A stretch of 64,000 nt of DNA from Desmodus rotundus (lineage: Eukaryota > Chordata > Mammalia > Chiroptera > Phyllostomidae): the NCBI RefSeq assembly GCF_022682495.2, contig NC_071398.1, forward strand, positions 27,903,426 through 27,967,425. The letters are read 5' to 3'. Below are positions 11,068-22,866 of this stretch, in pieces. How positions within the stretch are numbered: the first letter of the stretch is position 1; each line of letters begins with the position of its first letter. The translations under genes and the position numbers were made by a program. A model generated the notes under the pieces. The model had not been told where the DNA came from. It saw only the letters and a program-made list of their open reading frames with translations, and searched no databases.

Positions 11068-12568
11068 GTGAGATTAAAGCCAGATTCTTTCTTTACTCTT
11101 GAGGACTTTTGATCTCTCTAACCTAGCCTTGACTGCCCCTCCCTTCTCTCTGGCCCTGACCAGCTCCTGCTTCTGAATAAGGTGTGATGATAAAGTGATG
11201 AGCCACCTAGTTCCCACCCTCCCCTGTCCCCGCATGAGGGCTGACCTCCTGCAGGGTCAGTGCACAACTTTCTGCACCGATAAAAACATTCTATATCTGC
11301 ACTATCTGATACAGTAGCCACAAACAATTTGTGGCAACTGGGCTCTTGAAATGTAGCCAGTGGGACTGAAGGACTGAATTTTCAATTGGATTTCACTTTA
11401 ACTAATTTACATTTGAGTGTAAATGGCCACAGGAGGCTGGTGGCGACCTTATCAGATAGCACCGATCTAGAGAGTTGACCCATAGATCAAACACTCTTCC
11501 CTGTGGCTCAGAATCTCAGCCAGGCTCCTCTTTCGGAAGGGTCTGGAGCTGGTTTAAGTAGGTATGAAGGCTCACACCCTTGGCAGGTATGGCGGCTAAT
11601 TCCAGGAAGAGCACGGGTCTTGGTGTCAGACCTGAGTTCACATCCCAGTTTAGCTAAATCGCAGCTGGAAATTTCAGACTTGTTCCTTGCCCTCTTCCAA
11701 ATTTCAGCTTCTCCCTCTGGAATGGGTAGAGGGACATTGACCCTCCAGGGTCAGGGGTTGTAGCTCATGTGGATTGGCAGGCTCCTGGGGAAGGTGTTCC
11801 TTTGCTCCACGAACACCTCTCCAGGCCACATCCCTTAGAGTCGGTCTCGGTCTTTGTACTTGCACCTCAGCGATTTTACTTAACTTGGTGTTTTTCTGAG
11901 CTCAGAACTCAGAGTGGACTCTGGTGATCTTTTGATTTAATTCTCAGAGATCTAAAACCGCCCACCAAGGTGTCAGCGCTGCCTCGAGAAAGGGGCTCCC
12001 AGCTTTGGAGCCCGTCCTCGAGAGCCTCGCAGCCACGGCAGCCTGAACGTGTGGGCTCTGAGGGGCAGTGTTGACTCATGTGTTCTGCTTGGATTATTTA
12101 AAAAGAAAAAATGGTGGGCCTTCTGCTTTCTAATTTCCCCGAGTGCCACTTTTTGCCTGTTAACACGGATGGCGATCAGCATTAATTTAAAAACTATCTG
12201 ATGGGAGTGGCAAGAGGAGAAGTGAATTTTTATTTCAGGAAGTCACTAAATTAGCAATTGTGAACTGCGTGCCCTACAGAGTTCAAGTACACGAGGCTGG
12301 AAACATGGCCAAACAAGTTCGGGGAGCTGTGTCCTCCAAACCTTTTTTGGGGATTTGCAATGTCTCAGGGGTCCTTGGGAACTCTGAGAAGTCCCTCCTA
12401 AAGAACCTTCTTTCTTGAAGTTCGATTCCCTTCCCCCAAACTCACTTGGCCGGCTGCCTCCCCTTCCTAGTCCTGAGTGTTCCATAGGACACCTTTGGGA
12501 AGTGATGCTAGATGTTGACGCTGTCCAGGGTTTGGGGAAGGGAAGGTACAGGTGTCCTGCCTTCGCAG
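11068..12568 (+). other. KLHL36: KLHL36 intron 3 (1,501 bp)
   Basis: The donor is GTGAGA and the acceptor is GCCTTCGCAG ending at 12568. About 11290-11480 holds an old interspersed repeat with palindromic halves (see separate entry). Nothing else was recognised. Confidence 0.8.
11295..11478. repeat. Old MER-type DNA-transposon relic (family not assigned)
   Basis: CACTATCTGATACAGTAGCC near the left end and CCTTATCAGATAGCACCGA near the right end are inverted relative to each other. Between them lies CTTGAAATGTAGCCAGTG with an AT-rich centre. This resembles a widespread mammalian non-autonomous DNA transposon, probably hAT, but I cannot name the family with confidence. Confidence 0.5.
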
Positions 12569-12726
12569 GTGGCCTCCATGAACCAGCGTCGTGTGGATTT
12601 CTACCTTGCCTCCATTGAAGACATGCTAGTGGCCGTCGGTGGCCGGAATGAGAATGGAGCTCTCTCTTCAGTAGAGACGTACAGTCCCAAGACCGACTCC
12701 TGGTCCTACGTGGCCGGCTTGCCCAG
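12569..12726 (+). CDS. KLHL36: KLHL36 coding exon 4 (Kelch repeat 3)
   Basis: The exon is 158 nt, starting in phase 0 and ending in phase 2. It encodes residues 380-431 plus the first two bases of Arg432 (AG|G). The acceptor is CTTCGCAG and the donor CCCAG|GTGATT. The Kelch double glycine is at 403-404 (VAVGGRN), followed by the conserved family spacing to [12 protein letters not shown], in which Tyr and Trp complete a Kelch blade. Removing the intron restores a continuous frame into exon 5, which confirms the boundaries. Confidence 0.96.
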
Positions 12727-13576
12727 GTGATTGGGGATTTTGTGGCAAACTTCAAAGGTGACGACTTGGGTTACAATTCAGTCCACCTCACTTTCTGGAC
12801 TTTCTGGCCTCTAATTCCAGGGAAAATTTCCTTGCTTGTAAATAGCTGGGTAGACCATGAGGGGCGGGGGGCTTGGTGGTGACAAGTTGGGGCTCCTGTT
12901 CTAGGCCATTCGAGTGCAAGTGTCGGCTCTGCTGTTGAGACAGACACCCCTCAGTTTCTGAGTCTGTTCACTCCCTGGGTTCACGGTGCAGGCCACCGTG
13001 CCTGCGGGACCGCACAGAAGAGCCTCCCTGCCCTGAGGTCCCTTGTGCTCCACTTCCTCGTCCCTCTCCTTCCTCCGAACTGCTGGCCACCACTGACATT
13101 TTTCTGTCCCTGTAACCTCGACTTCTCCAGAATGCCTTAAGGTCGGCGCCTTGTTTTGTCCCCCATTTGTTATGTAATTGATCAGGTGGAGGCATATGTC
13201 GCCTCCACAGCGTGCTGTTGCTGTTTTCAGCCCTTATCAGAAGGAGAGCAGTCTGTAGTTAAAGCCTGTTTCTCCAGTGGGGAAATGGAGAGCAGGCAGA
13301 GCCGGGGATTCTTTCCCAGGCTGTCCGACTGCAAAGCTGCCTGTTTCCCCGCCCTGCTCTGCCACTCCCTGTGCAGCGGCAGCTGCCTTCCATACAGTAA
13401 TCACAGGGTGCCTGCTCCCTGTGTGATCCCCTCAAATCCTCACAAGCCCCTGAGAGGACAGGTCGTCCCCTTTTGCAGAGGAAAAGACTGAGGCCTTGGC
13501 TCCTGGAGACCCAGCCCAGGGTAGCACTGAGCCCCTCATTGTCTCTCCGTTCGTGCATCCGTTCATCTCTCCACAG
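12727..13576 (+). other. KLHL36: KLHL36 intron 4 (850 bp)
   Basis: The donor is GTGATT and the acceptor is CATCTCTCCACAG ending at 13576. A degraded antisense MIR (about 13395-13500, GCAGAGGAAAAGACTGAGGCC) lies near the 3' end. No other structure was seen. Confidence 0.75.
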
Positions 13577-14132
13577 GTTCACATATGGCCATGCAGGCAC
13601 CATCTACAAAGACTTCGTGTACATCTCAGGAGGCCACGATTACCAGATCGGGCCCTACCGCAAGAACCTGCTGTGCTACGACCACCGGATGGACGTGTGG
13701 GAGGAGCGCCGGCCCATGATCACAGCACGGGGCTGGCACAGCATGTGCAGCCTGGAGGACCGAATCTACTCCATCGGGGGCAGCGACGACAGCGTGGAGT
13801 CCATGGAGCGCTTCGATGTGCTGGGCGTTGAGGCCTACAGCCCACAGTGCAACCAGTGGACCCGAGTGGCCCCGCTGTTGCACGCCAACAGCGAGTCCGG
13901 TGTGGCCGTGTGGCAGGGCCGCATTTACATCCTGGGCGGCTACAGCTGGGAGAACACAGCCTTCTCCAAGACGGTCCAGGTGTACGACCGCGAGAAGGAC
14001 AAGTGGAGCAAAGGCACTGACCTGCCCAAGGCCATTGCCGGCGTTTCTGCCTGCGTCTGCGCCCTGAAGCCGCGGCTGGAAGACAAGAAGAAGAAGGGCA
14101 AGGCCAAGAGGCACCAGGACCGGGGTCAGTGA
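13577..14132 (+). CDS. KLHL36: KLHL36 terminal coding exon (Kelch repeats 4-6, stop)
   Basis: The first base completes Arg432 and the frame then runs to TGA at 14130-14132, giving residues 433-616. Three further Kelch double glycines occur at 450-451 (YISGG), 499-500 (YSIGG) and 552-553 (YILGG). With those in the earlier exons this makes six repeats, the usual number for a KLHL six-bladed propeller that would bind substrate. The extreme C terminus is strongly basic ([20 protein letters not shown]), which looks like a nuclear-localisation or RNA-contact tail; that role is inference. The assembled protein (exons 2-5) is 616 aa. Gene identity rests on the close full-length agreement with mammalian KLHL36 as I know it and on the USP10 neighbour. 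Confidence 0.97.
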
Positions 14133-14289
14133 CCCCGCCCATGCCTGCTGAGGCCTTGTGCCCACTGCCACCTCCCAAGTGTCTATAGACCAGCAGCACC
14201 TTCCTAGAACCCTGGAACCATTATGCACCACTTAGCAGCTTTTTTTTACTTTTATGATTCTTGATATTTCTATGATATCACCATAACCA

Positions 14290-14338
14290 ATTAAATGTTC
14301 TACATAACTTTATATATTATCTTGCTTGAATAATTAAA
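14290..14338 (+). terminator. Proximal KLHL36 poly(A) signals (two ATTAAA)
   Basis: ATTAAA occurs at 14290-14295 and again at 14333-14338, about 160-200 bp after the stop codon, in an AT-rich stretch. They could produce a short 3' UTR isoform. Confidence 0.45.
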
Positions 14339-14536
14339 CCTGGGCCCAGACAGGAAATATCCCCTTATGTCTGCTCAGGGCTTCTCCCCACATTACAAGT
14401 CTCTGGGGGTCCTCCCAACCATCCCCCTGAGAGTAGCTAGGGCAGGGGTTATGTAGAAATTTTTGGACTGAAACTGGAGGCTTTGGTGGGACATTTCAGG
14501 TCCTCTAGTCTCTGCCTCCCCAAACCTGGCCGACAT

Positions 14537-14692
14537 TTAAAAAATGCAAAGTCCTGATCCCTGCCTCAGAATAGTCGGGTCTGAAACTACCAGGAGTGGT
14601 GGGGGGAGCGGCTGGGAACTGTTTTAACCAGTTCCTGGAATGCCTGGGCATCACCCGTGTTTGGGAATCACTGGCAAGGTCAAGTGTAGTCA
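14537..14692 (+). repeat. MER20-like hAT relic
   Basis: TGCAAAGTCCTGATCCCTGCC, CTGAAACTACCAGGAGTGG, CTGGAATGCCTGGGCATC and a GGGAATCACTGG end follow the layout of a MER20-class non-autonomous hAT element. It is diverged. Confidence 0.5.
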
Positions 14693-17600
14693 TTTTTATA
14701 AGCGGGGACACGGGGACCCCGAGAGGGTGAGAAAGTGACCAAGGGTCTCCAGCTCACCAGACAACAGGTGAGACTTGGAACTTCTCGCCTGGGAGGTGTC
14801 AGGTGACTATTGTTTCTGAATACTCAGTTTTCCTGGTCAGTACTCTTCCCGAAAGCTAAAAGGGTATAGGGAATCAGGGAGGAAGAGGGGAAAAGGCATG
14901 AAGCTCTTTATGAATATTCTGTAATTTGCCCTTTTTAAACTTCTTCCTGGCACCCACTGTTTCTGATGTGCTGAGCCCCCAAATCTACATTCACTTCTCA
15001 GGAAAGGAGAAGGGAGCGCCCTAGAATTTGCCATTGTCCGCTGTGACTCCGGCTCCTAGAAGCAGTGAAGGCTTTTACACAAGGGAGTGCGCGTTAATCC
15101 CTCAGAAGGTCAACTGTCTCCCAGCTCACCCACTCGAGGGGCAGACCCTGGTCCCAGCCACCTGCTGCTAAGTAGCTTTGTGCTGCTGGGCAAATTCTGT
15201 AACAAGTCTTGAGCTGTGTGCTCACTCATTAAGTGACAGAGTTGGGTGAAATAGTGGCCAGGCTCCTCCCAGGGTTTAAGCTGTTTCAGTCTGTATAAGC
15301 TGTTAAAATATTTGGCACCTCCTTCTAAGATGTGTGACCGCCGTGTGTGGATTTCTACAGTCACTAGAACATCAAGCGCATATGCCCTTTAAGGAGAGCT
15401 TGAGACTAATGCCCAAGATGCCGTGTAACAAATATAATGTGATGGGAGGAGAGGAACGTGATCAGGTCTAATCACAAGCCAGAGGAAGCGTTAATGATCT
15501 GTACCTTGGCAGAGATCTGATTGCAGAGAGGAGAAAACTCAAAGATGTATGGTTAACCTTGATATTAGAGTATGAATCTCAGTTACCTTTATTTTATGTT
15601 TTGCCTCGACTGCACTTCCTTTCCTTGCCTTCAAGGTTTACCGTGGTTTTGAGAACAACCAGGAGAGCTGAGAGTGACTGGGCATTTGAAGCTTCAGTAC
15701 CCACATCGTGGCCCTCCATTGTTAGTCGGGCAAGCAGTCTGTGGAGTTACTAAGTCCTTGTATGTGGGAGTCCTTAGAGGCTTACAAATTGTCGAGAAGT
15801 CCTGCAAGATGTATGTACAAACAAACCCCACAACTACACTCTTGTGGCTTGACAACCCTTCTGTGTGTTAAAGGCTCTGGGAAGTCCCGCGTTAACTGCG
15901 AACCTTCCATCAGCCAGCACCTCCAAACTTCTCCGAGCCTGAACCCTTTTTTGTCTCGTACCTAGTTCCAGCCCTCGACGAAACACGTTTTGCAGAACTT
16001 CTACCAACTTTGGGATAGCTCAGCACCTCTTCCTTTCCAGAAGAGGTTTTATCACTTGAAGACACTTTACAAGGCATAAAAAATATGGTCTTCTCCCCTA
16101 CTCAGCCCAAGTCGTAAACCAAGTGGTGGTCAGCCAGAACCCAGAGGCAGGTAGGGAAGAGCTCAGAGAAAGACTACTCGTGCTTTGTGGAGACGGATGA
16201 CTTTGACCTTGGGGAGAGGGCAGCCATCAGCTTTTAGCTTAAGCCAGCTGTGTTTTTGACGGCCGGGACGTGACCCAGGATGCAGGCCTCTGGCCTCTTT
16301 TCTGCCTTGTGCCTTCATTAGTCACGATGTCCTGCACCTAGTATTTTTGACGTCTCTCGTTCCGCCATAAAGGCAGTTTGTAGCCTACGTGGCTTAGAAG
16401 CTAATACTGAGGTTGAGGGGACATTTCTTTAAAAGTGGACTCTTGTGGCCCAACATCAAATGACTGATGGTGGCTCCACTTACACTAAGAAAGATTTGCA
16501 AGCTCATCAGGCTCAATGGAAAAGAGCATCCCGGACCAACGAGCCTGCGCGTGGGGAGCCACGTGGCGGCCCCCGTGCTGGTGTTCGCAGTCCATGTTTT
16601 GAGATGGAAATCACTCCACTGTGCGGTCCAACAAGAATGGAAGAAAATGGCTTTTAACTCAGTTTGGCAGAGCTGGGGATGTGCTTAGGCCAATGGCCGT
16701 TCGAACTGCGTAATCTCGAAGGTGTTGTTTCAAACTGAAGTGACAAAGACCCAGATTCTCACAGGCCGCCATCTGGAGACAAAAACAGCAACATTTGCTG
16801 TTGTCCCATCAAACTGTCGAAGCTTCAAGCTGAACTTTGAGAATATCTGGACCAGTTGTTCTGTTTTGTTTTTTAGTCTTTCAAAATAAGCATGGTGGAC
16901 ATTTATTCAGGGTTTTTTTTTTCTCACTTTTAAAGCACTAGAGTTTTAACTTCATATTAGTTGTAGGTTTTGAGTTTGATCCTCAGTTAGAATCCTGTTT
17001 GCTTAAGACATAAATGGAGCAATGGACGGGGATAGAAAAGCTGGAGAAACCCTTATTCCTCGTGGCGGGCTTTCCGCTGTCTCAGCGACTCGCTTGTACG
17101 GTGGCTCCATCAGTATTTTTAACATTCTGCCACCGTAGACAGACTGCCCGGGAGGAGCCTGGATCTCGGGCTGAGCAGAAACTTCATGTGTGTATCACAC
17201 ACGGAACATTCCTCCCCCTGCCCCTGATGCATAAGGCGACCTGGCCTCTATGTGACTTAATAGAAACCCCAGAAGCCACCCTGAGGGGTGTTCAGTTTAG
17301 GGTGGGAACCCAAATGCCAAAAGGGGGTGGAGTCCCTCCCCTGAGGTCCAAGGTCTCACTTTGTGAGTTCAGGTGAGTTCACCTGTGGTTCAAAGCACCT
17401 GGCTCCACGTCCGGGAGTGATGTTTTGGTAATGTGAGCAATGCGGGATGGGAGAGGACCACCCCCACCCCTCACAGAGTTACTAGCCTCTCTCTGCCCTG
17501 GTCCTCCATGGCATGCGCCTGGCCAGCTCCAGCCTGAGCAGCACCTCACAGGCCTGTTAGCTCCTGGAGTTTGGGGCTAGACTCTCAAACTGCTGGTCCC

Positions 17601-18949
17601 TGACCTGGAGAGGCAGTTCCAGCTGCGGCCTGGACATCCTCGCTGTCTCTGCAGATCCCGAGTGTGTTCAGAGGGGAGGGCGCCGTGTCCTGCAGTTTAG
17701 GACACGCCTTTGTAGTACAGGGCAGCTCCGTAGGTACTTGGAGATCCTGCCGAGCGCGTCTGCCAGGCCTGGCAGTTTTTAAAGTTTTTTGAAATGTTTT
17801 GATACTTTTTGATACCATTTGCTAATACCCGTTTTGTAGGTTGCCTGCCGGGGTTTTCCACCTCACCCCTATCCCCTCCCCCTTGAGCTTGCACTAGACA
17901 GCAAATGTCCTGTGGTCAGTGCTGGGATATTGCCGTGTGGCTTTGTCTTGGACCTTGCTCTCCTCTGTGGCTGTGATCTGATACAACTCTTGCATTTTGT
18001 AAGGTCACACGTGGCCCCTGAGGATGACCATGACCGTCTTAGGCTCCCAACTGAGCAAGAGGACACTGCCTTGCCAAGAGGGCGCTCTCACTAAATGGGT
18101 GTCCTGCACTTCCTCCAAAGCTCCTACCTCAGCAGTGCGCACAGAGTTGAAAAGATACCTGAGGACAGGTTCATAGGTCGCCTTTCTCATACGGGTCATT
18201 CTCAACCAGGGCACGGCTGGGGTCCTGATCCAGTCTCGTCCACCCCTTGCTTTAAAGAAATTTTAACGTGAAGTCCACGAGACCTGTAAGAGTGAGCCAT
18301 CCTGCACTTCATAGAATTATTGCCCTCAGCATCGGAGGCTGTCAATTTCTTTTTTTTTCTAACATGGTTATAATCGGTGGCTTCTAAGGATGTTCTGGGG
18401 ATCTCAAATTGGTTTTTGGTTGCCTTAGTTAAAAGAGTTGAATGAATGTGCAAATCTGGTGGTGGGTGGGGGGAGGGCAGCAGGGAGAACCTTGCAGGTC
18501 AGTTTTCTTTGAGAAAAAGAACTCCACCCTTTCAAAGTTACCTAAAGCCATCTTTACAGGTTTTGTTGCAAGTGAAGGAGGAATAAAGTCCTTTGGATAG
18601 ATTGAAGTTAATCATTACCACCAGCCTTCGGTCAAAATTAGTAAGATATTTGACAAGTAATTCATTGGGTATGTTCTGGCTACTAATGTTACCAAAATCT
18701 GTAATTGTGTGTTTGTTTTTTAATTTACTGCCTTTGTATTTGTAACTTTATGACACTAAAAGCTTTTCTGTGTCTTATTTCTTTTTAATTAATTTACTGC
18801 ATGTTTTTTTTCCTTTAATTCTATACAGAGTACTCAATTCTCGAAACACATTAAAATGATTTGCCTGCTAGGGTATGGCTTATTTTATAATTATATCCCT
18901 AGTCTTGTGTGGTTATTGTAATGATCTTTAGTCCTGTTTTCTCTGCCCA

Positions 18950-18955
18950 AATAAA
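18950..18955 (+). terminator. Distal poly(A) signal AATAAA, candidate KLHL36 3' end
   Basis: Canonical AATAAA in CTGCCCAAATAAAAAAG, with T/GT-rich sequence 40-90 bp downstream. It is the best-formed signal before the intergenic repeats resume at 19556. Confidence 0.5.
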
Positions 18956-19555
18956 AAAGAACCTCTTGCATGTTGAGACCAAATGTAATTTGGAAATTAA
19001 CCAGACTGCCTTTTAGTGTTGTGGGATGCTGGGACATTTTGATTCTGCTTTCATTGTGCTTCTAATTACTATATTTTGCCAGGAATTTAATTCAGATCCT
19101 TGATTGCAGCACTAAGTCCTTTGACCTGAAATGAAACTGTTTGCTCAAATTTGTGTCAATGGGGGTAATTTGAGTAGAAAAGAAAACCAGAAGCCAGGGG
19201 AGCATAGTTTATGACAAGCAATTTATTATCTTTACAAGAAGGATACACTATCATCTCTATAAGAACAGAGTTCACTGTACTTCCCTTGGGCCCAAGAAGA
19301 AGAGGGCACCCTGCCCTGCTGTGGTTTTACAAGGCCAGCAGACAAGCCCAGTCAGCACTGGGCCCCTCCAGCAATTCAGCCCCAGGAGGATGATGAGAGG
19401 TACCTGCTGTGCCCATCACACCTGGGAACTGGGTTTGAATTTGCCTCTGAGCCAATGAGCTGCCCCAAACGGGACACTGGCTGCCAGATGCTAAAGTCAC
19501 TGGGATTCTTTCATTTCAACCTCAGAAGAATCTTAGGTTAGAAATGATACTTTTC

Positions 19556-19754
19556 ACCCTGAATGGTATGGCTCATTTGGCTGGGCGTCGTCCCACAAAG
19601 ATTGCAGGTTCGATTCCTGGTCAGGGCACCTGCCTGAGTTGCAGGTTTGGTCCCCGGGCCAGGCACATATGAGAGGCAATCAACTGATGTGTCTCTCCCT
19701 CCCTTCCCTTCCCCTCTCTCTAAAAATAAATAAATAAATCTTTTTTTTTTTTTA
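19556..19754 (+). repeat. Ves SINE with 16-bp TSD
   Basis: The SINE is bounded by identical 16-bp copies of AGAAATGATACTTTTC at 19540-19555 and 19755-19770. The head has a degenerate A box and a perfect B box (GGTTCGATTCC). The tail is AAATAAATAAATAAATC followed by T13. The intact TSD makes this a clean retroposition boundary. Confidence 0.95.
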
Positions 19755-19984
19755 AGAAATGATACTTTTCCCATTTGGGGGATGATGAACCCAAGGCTAG
19801 GGTTAATGATCTTACCCAAGCTGAGTGATCTTACCCACCCAGCTGGTCAGTGCTACAGTTGCTCCAGGTCCTCTTGAATGCAGTACCTTAGACAAAGACT
19901 TGAAGGCAGGTGGTTTGGGGGGGGGGGAAGGTGGTCCCCAGGAAGACAGAGACCCAGAAGAAGGAAAGCTGATACAAATGTTCT

Positions 19985-20410
19985 TTATATATTGCCAAAT
20001 AATAAGTCATCCCCAAGTAATGGCTTAAAACCATAATATTCAATCATTTTTGCTGACAAATCTGAGGGTTGACTGGGTCAGCTAAGAAGCTCTCACCTGG
20101 GTCTCCTGTACGCCCAGCCGGTGGCTCCTGGAGACTCCCGGCAAGACAGGGCCTGAGTGGGGCACTGAAACAGCCGGGGCCCTCAGGCTCCCTCTCTGCC
20201 TCACTCCCAGTCTCCCTCTGTCTCCCCCACCCCACCCCCACCCTGCCCGGCCCCTCTGGTCTCACATGGTGGCCTTACCCAAACTTCTTAGGCTCCCACT
20301 CCCAGAGCCAGTGTTACAGGTGTGATTAGCAGCAGTCCCAGCTTCTTCTAGCCCAGCCAGGGGAGTTGCGGGGTGTCCTGCTGCATTCCACTCCTTGAGG
20401 CCGTCACAAA
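19985..20410. repeat. Degraded ERVL-type LTR fragment
   Basis: AGTAATGGCTTAAAACCATAA, AATCTGAGGGTTGACTGGG and TCAGCTAAGAAGCTCTCACC follow the order of an ancient ERVL (MLT2-like) LTR. A related fragment lies at 21720-21990. Neither has intact ends. Confidence 0.45.
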
Positions 20411-21174
20411 GGTACCCCAAGTTTAGGGTCGGGGTGACAGATGGCACCCTTTGCTGGGGGAGTGTCAACACATTGGGGCAGCAAATGTGTTCCTGTGTCA
20501 TCTGCCAGAGGAGGAAAGGAAGCATTTACTGGCCTCTGCCTCCCTGGACACGGCTCTCCCAGAAGCCTGGGTCCCATCCCCCGCCCCTCGCTCCTGGGCT
20601 GCTCTGTGCCCAGCCAGCTGTTGAGTGTCTGAGAGGCCTCGGGGCAGATGATGCTGCTGTCCGGCCAGCTGAGCCTGCCCTGAACTGCCACTGTGGCTAC
20701 GGCTGGAATCAGAGGAAGACTGTGGGCCTGTATCAGACGCCAGAGGCACCTGCTCCGCAGGGAGCTGGGTTTTAATACAAGTCTGCCTGCTCAGATACCT
20801 CTCCGCCAACTACTGGGAAATGACCACCGTTTAAAGTCCTCACGTGGGTTATTGTGTCCCCAGCAGGCCCCCTATAGGATGCAAATATGTGAGGTGAACT
20901 GGGGGAGTCCTTAACTTTCACTACCATCAGCCAAGATTACTGTCTCCTAACTCGGAGATGGCAGAGAGGCAGCAGGTACAAGACAGGGAAGTCTGCAGGG
21001 GGCTTGGCTCTGCAGAGAGGGCCAAAACCCATCTCTCCAGAACCCCACACAGACAAGGGCCTCACGCACGTCGGCTGAGGCCGGGGCCCTTGTCCCAAGG
21101 ACCTGCCCATATCCTTGAATTAAGGCCAGCTCATCTATCACCTTCTCCATGGAGCTTGCCAACTTCCTGTTCGT

Positions 21175-21520
21175 GAAGGTGACACATATTCACCAAGTGT
21201 CTGCTCTGTTCCAGGCAGGCACTGCTGTAGATGCTGGGGATACGCTGGGGAACGAGGCAGCAAGGTGCCTACCGTGGGCTGACTTCTCGTGGGACACCTG
21301 CAGACACAGAGCAAGTAGGGACACAGGTGATGCAAATGGACTGAAAGCCATCCAGCTGCACACTGTAAATGGATGAATTTTATGTATGTGAGCTGTATCT
21401 CAAGAAAGCTTTTTTTAAAGGTAAAAAGTCTTTGGGGAGTATGCATAGCAGGTGAGAGGAACGAGAGACACTGGATAAGAAAGTGGTGAAAAATGAGAGC
21501 TGGGGACAAATCACGGAGGG
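21175..21520 (-). repeat. L2 fragment (antisense) split by an L1 3' tail
   Basis: The L2 complement (CACCAAGTGTCTGCTCTG, AGATGCTGGGGATACGCTG) is interrupted at about 21345-21412 by a sense L1 3' end (ATGGATGAATTTTATGTATG, GTATCTCAAGAAAGC). L2-like text resumes afterwards. Confidence 0.55.
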
Positions 21521-21719
21521 AAGGGACCTGACTCCCATCTTCCAAGGCAAGTGCTGTGCACAGCAAAGATGGGGCGGTGAGGGAAAGGTTGGGAGGAGGG
21601 AGACCCAGTTGTCAGGAGGCATCAGCAGGCCTCTGCCTCCATCTGCACCTGGGTGGGGCTGGCCAGGGGTGGGGCCTTTCCTGACGAATTCCTCTAGGGA
21701 ACACACCACAGCTGCCCCA

Positions 21720-21990
21720 GTCACAAACTACACCAAGACTTGGTGGCTTACAACAACAACAGTTTAACTAAGGAGGTGGGACCCAGCTAGGAGATTCTAC
21801 TGCCCCAGCCATGGTCTCTCGGTGGTACAGCTTCACTCAAATGCCTTCTGGGGCCGGGCGGGGAGGCTGCCTTCAGCAGGGGCTGAGTGGACACCTGGCC
21901 TTTCCCACGTGGCGGTCTCAGAGAAGTCCGAGGACTTCTCACTTGGCAGCTCAGGGCAACCCGAGACAATGGTCTAAGGGACAGGAAGTG
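21720..21990. repeat. Degraded ERVL-type LTR fragment
   Basis: ACTTGGTGGCTTACAACAAC and later CTCACTTGGCAGCTCAGGGC resemble the start and middle of an ERVL LTR. The similarity is partial and the boundaries are approximate. Confidence 0.4.
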
Positions 21991-22094
21991 AAAGCTGCCC
22001 ATGTCCTTTTTCTAAAAGTTAACACACAAGTTAACTTTTATACTCTGTGTACTCTGCGTGCGTACAGTTCTATGAAATTTAACAAATAGGCAGG

Positions 22095-22557
22095 TCATTA
22101 TTCACTACAAAAATAAAAGCCCAGCAATGGATGAATGGATGAACAGAGTGTGGTCCATCCCTACAATGGAACGTTACGCAGCCACAGACAGGAATGAAGC
22201 ACTGATACATATGACGACATGGACTAACCTGGACGACATTACGCTAAGTCAAAGAAGCCAGACACACAGGGCCACGTACTGTATACTTCCACTTATACGC
22301 AATGGCCAGAACAGGCAAATTTATGGAAACACAGAGCAGAGCAGTGGTAGCTTAGGGCTGGGGTAGGGATAAGGAGGGGTGGGGAGTGTTAGCTAATGGG
22401 TACGGGGTTTCTCTTCGTGATGATGAACATGCCCTAACCTTGACTGTGGTGACGGGTGCACATACCTGTGACTATACAAAAAATCATGGAGTCGGACACT
22501 TTAAATGGGTGAGCTGTATGTTATGTGAATCATACCTCAATAGAGCTGTCTAAAATA
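22095..22557 (+). repeat. L1M 3' end, sense
   Basis: GAACAGAGTGTGGTCCATCC, ACGTTACGCAGCCACAGAC, GACGACATTACGCTAAGTC, CTTCCACTTATACGC, then AATGGGTGAGCTGTATGTTA and CATACCTCAATAGAGCTGTC form the standard L1 ORF2-end and 3'-UTR order. It ends without a clear poly(A). Confidence 0.85.
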
Positions 22558-22698
22558 TTACAGCAATAATTCACCCCATTCTCTGACAGCCAGGATCTCC
22601 CTATTTGGTTTCTAAAACTGGGGACAAAAATTGGGGCCCACTGCGGGAGCAATGCCGTGCATGCAGTCCCCAGGGGACCCTGCAGGGGCACCCTAGAG

Positions 22699-22866
22699 CA
22701 GAGGTCCTGAAAGGTGGTCCCAGAACCAGCAGCATATGCATCCCAGGGAACCTGGTGGACGCGCAGACTTGCAGGCTCCACCCAGATCTGCTGAATCATC
22801 CGCAAGCAACGCGTGCTTTCACGAGCCCCCTGGTGAGTCTAAGGCCTGCTCCACCGAGAACCACTG
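22699..22866 (-). repeat. MER20 hAT MITE, antisense
   Basis: The left end CAGAGGTCCTGAAAGGTGGTC and the right end GAGAACCACTG match MER20 inverted termini. The interior AACCAGCAGCATATGCATC and CCACCCAGATCTGCTGAATC is in MER20 order. Flanking 8-bp duplications are no longer clear. Confidence 0.8.

Larger units (their letters stand above)
14133..18980 (+). other. KLHL36: Probable KLHL36 3' UTR with alternative poly(A) sites
   Basis: This is non-coding sequence after the stop. Two ATTAAA signals lie close together early on (14290, 14333). A canonical AATAAA occurs at 18950, followed by a GT-rich stretch (TTTTAGTGTTGTGGGATG near 19010). No Ves SINE interrupts 14133-19555, and the only transposon recognised is an old MER20-like piece at about 14537-14690. 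The absence of young insertions fits a long transcribed 3' UTR, but the 3' limit is inference. Confidence 0.55.

Noticed and set aside
13626..14231. 201-codon frame antisense to the last KLHL36 exon
   Set aside because: A mirror of the coding exon; Val/His/Leu-rich with no recognisable domain.
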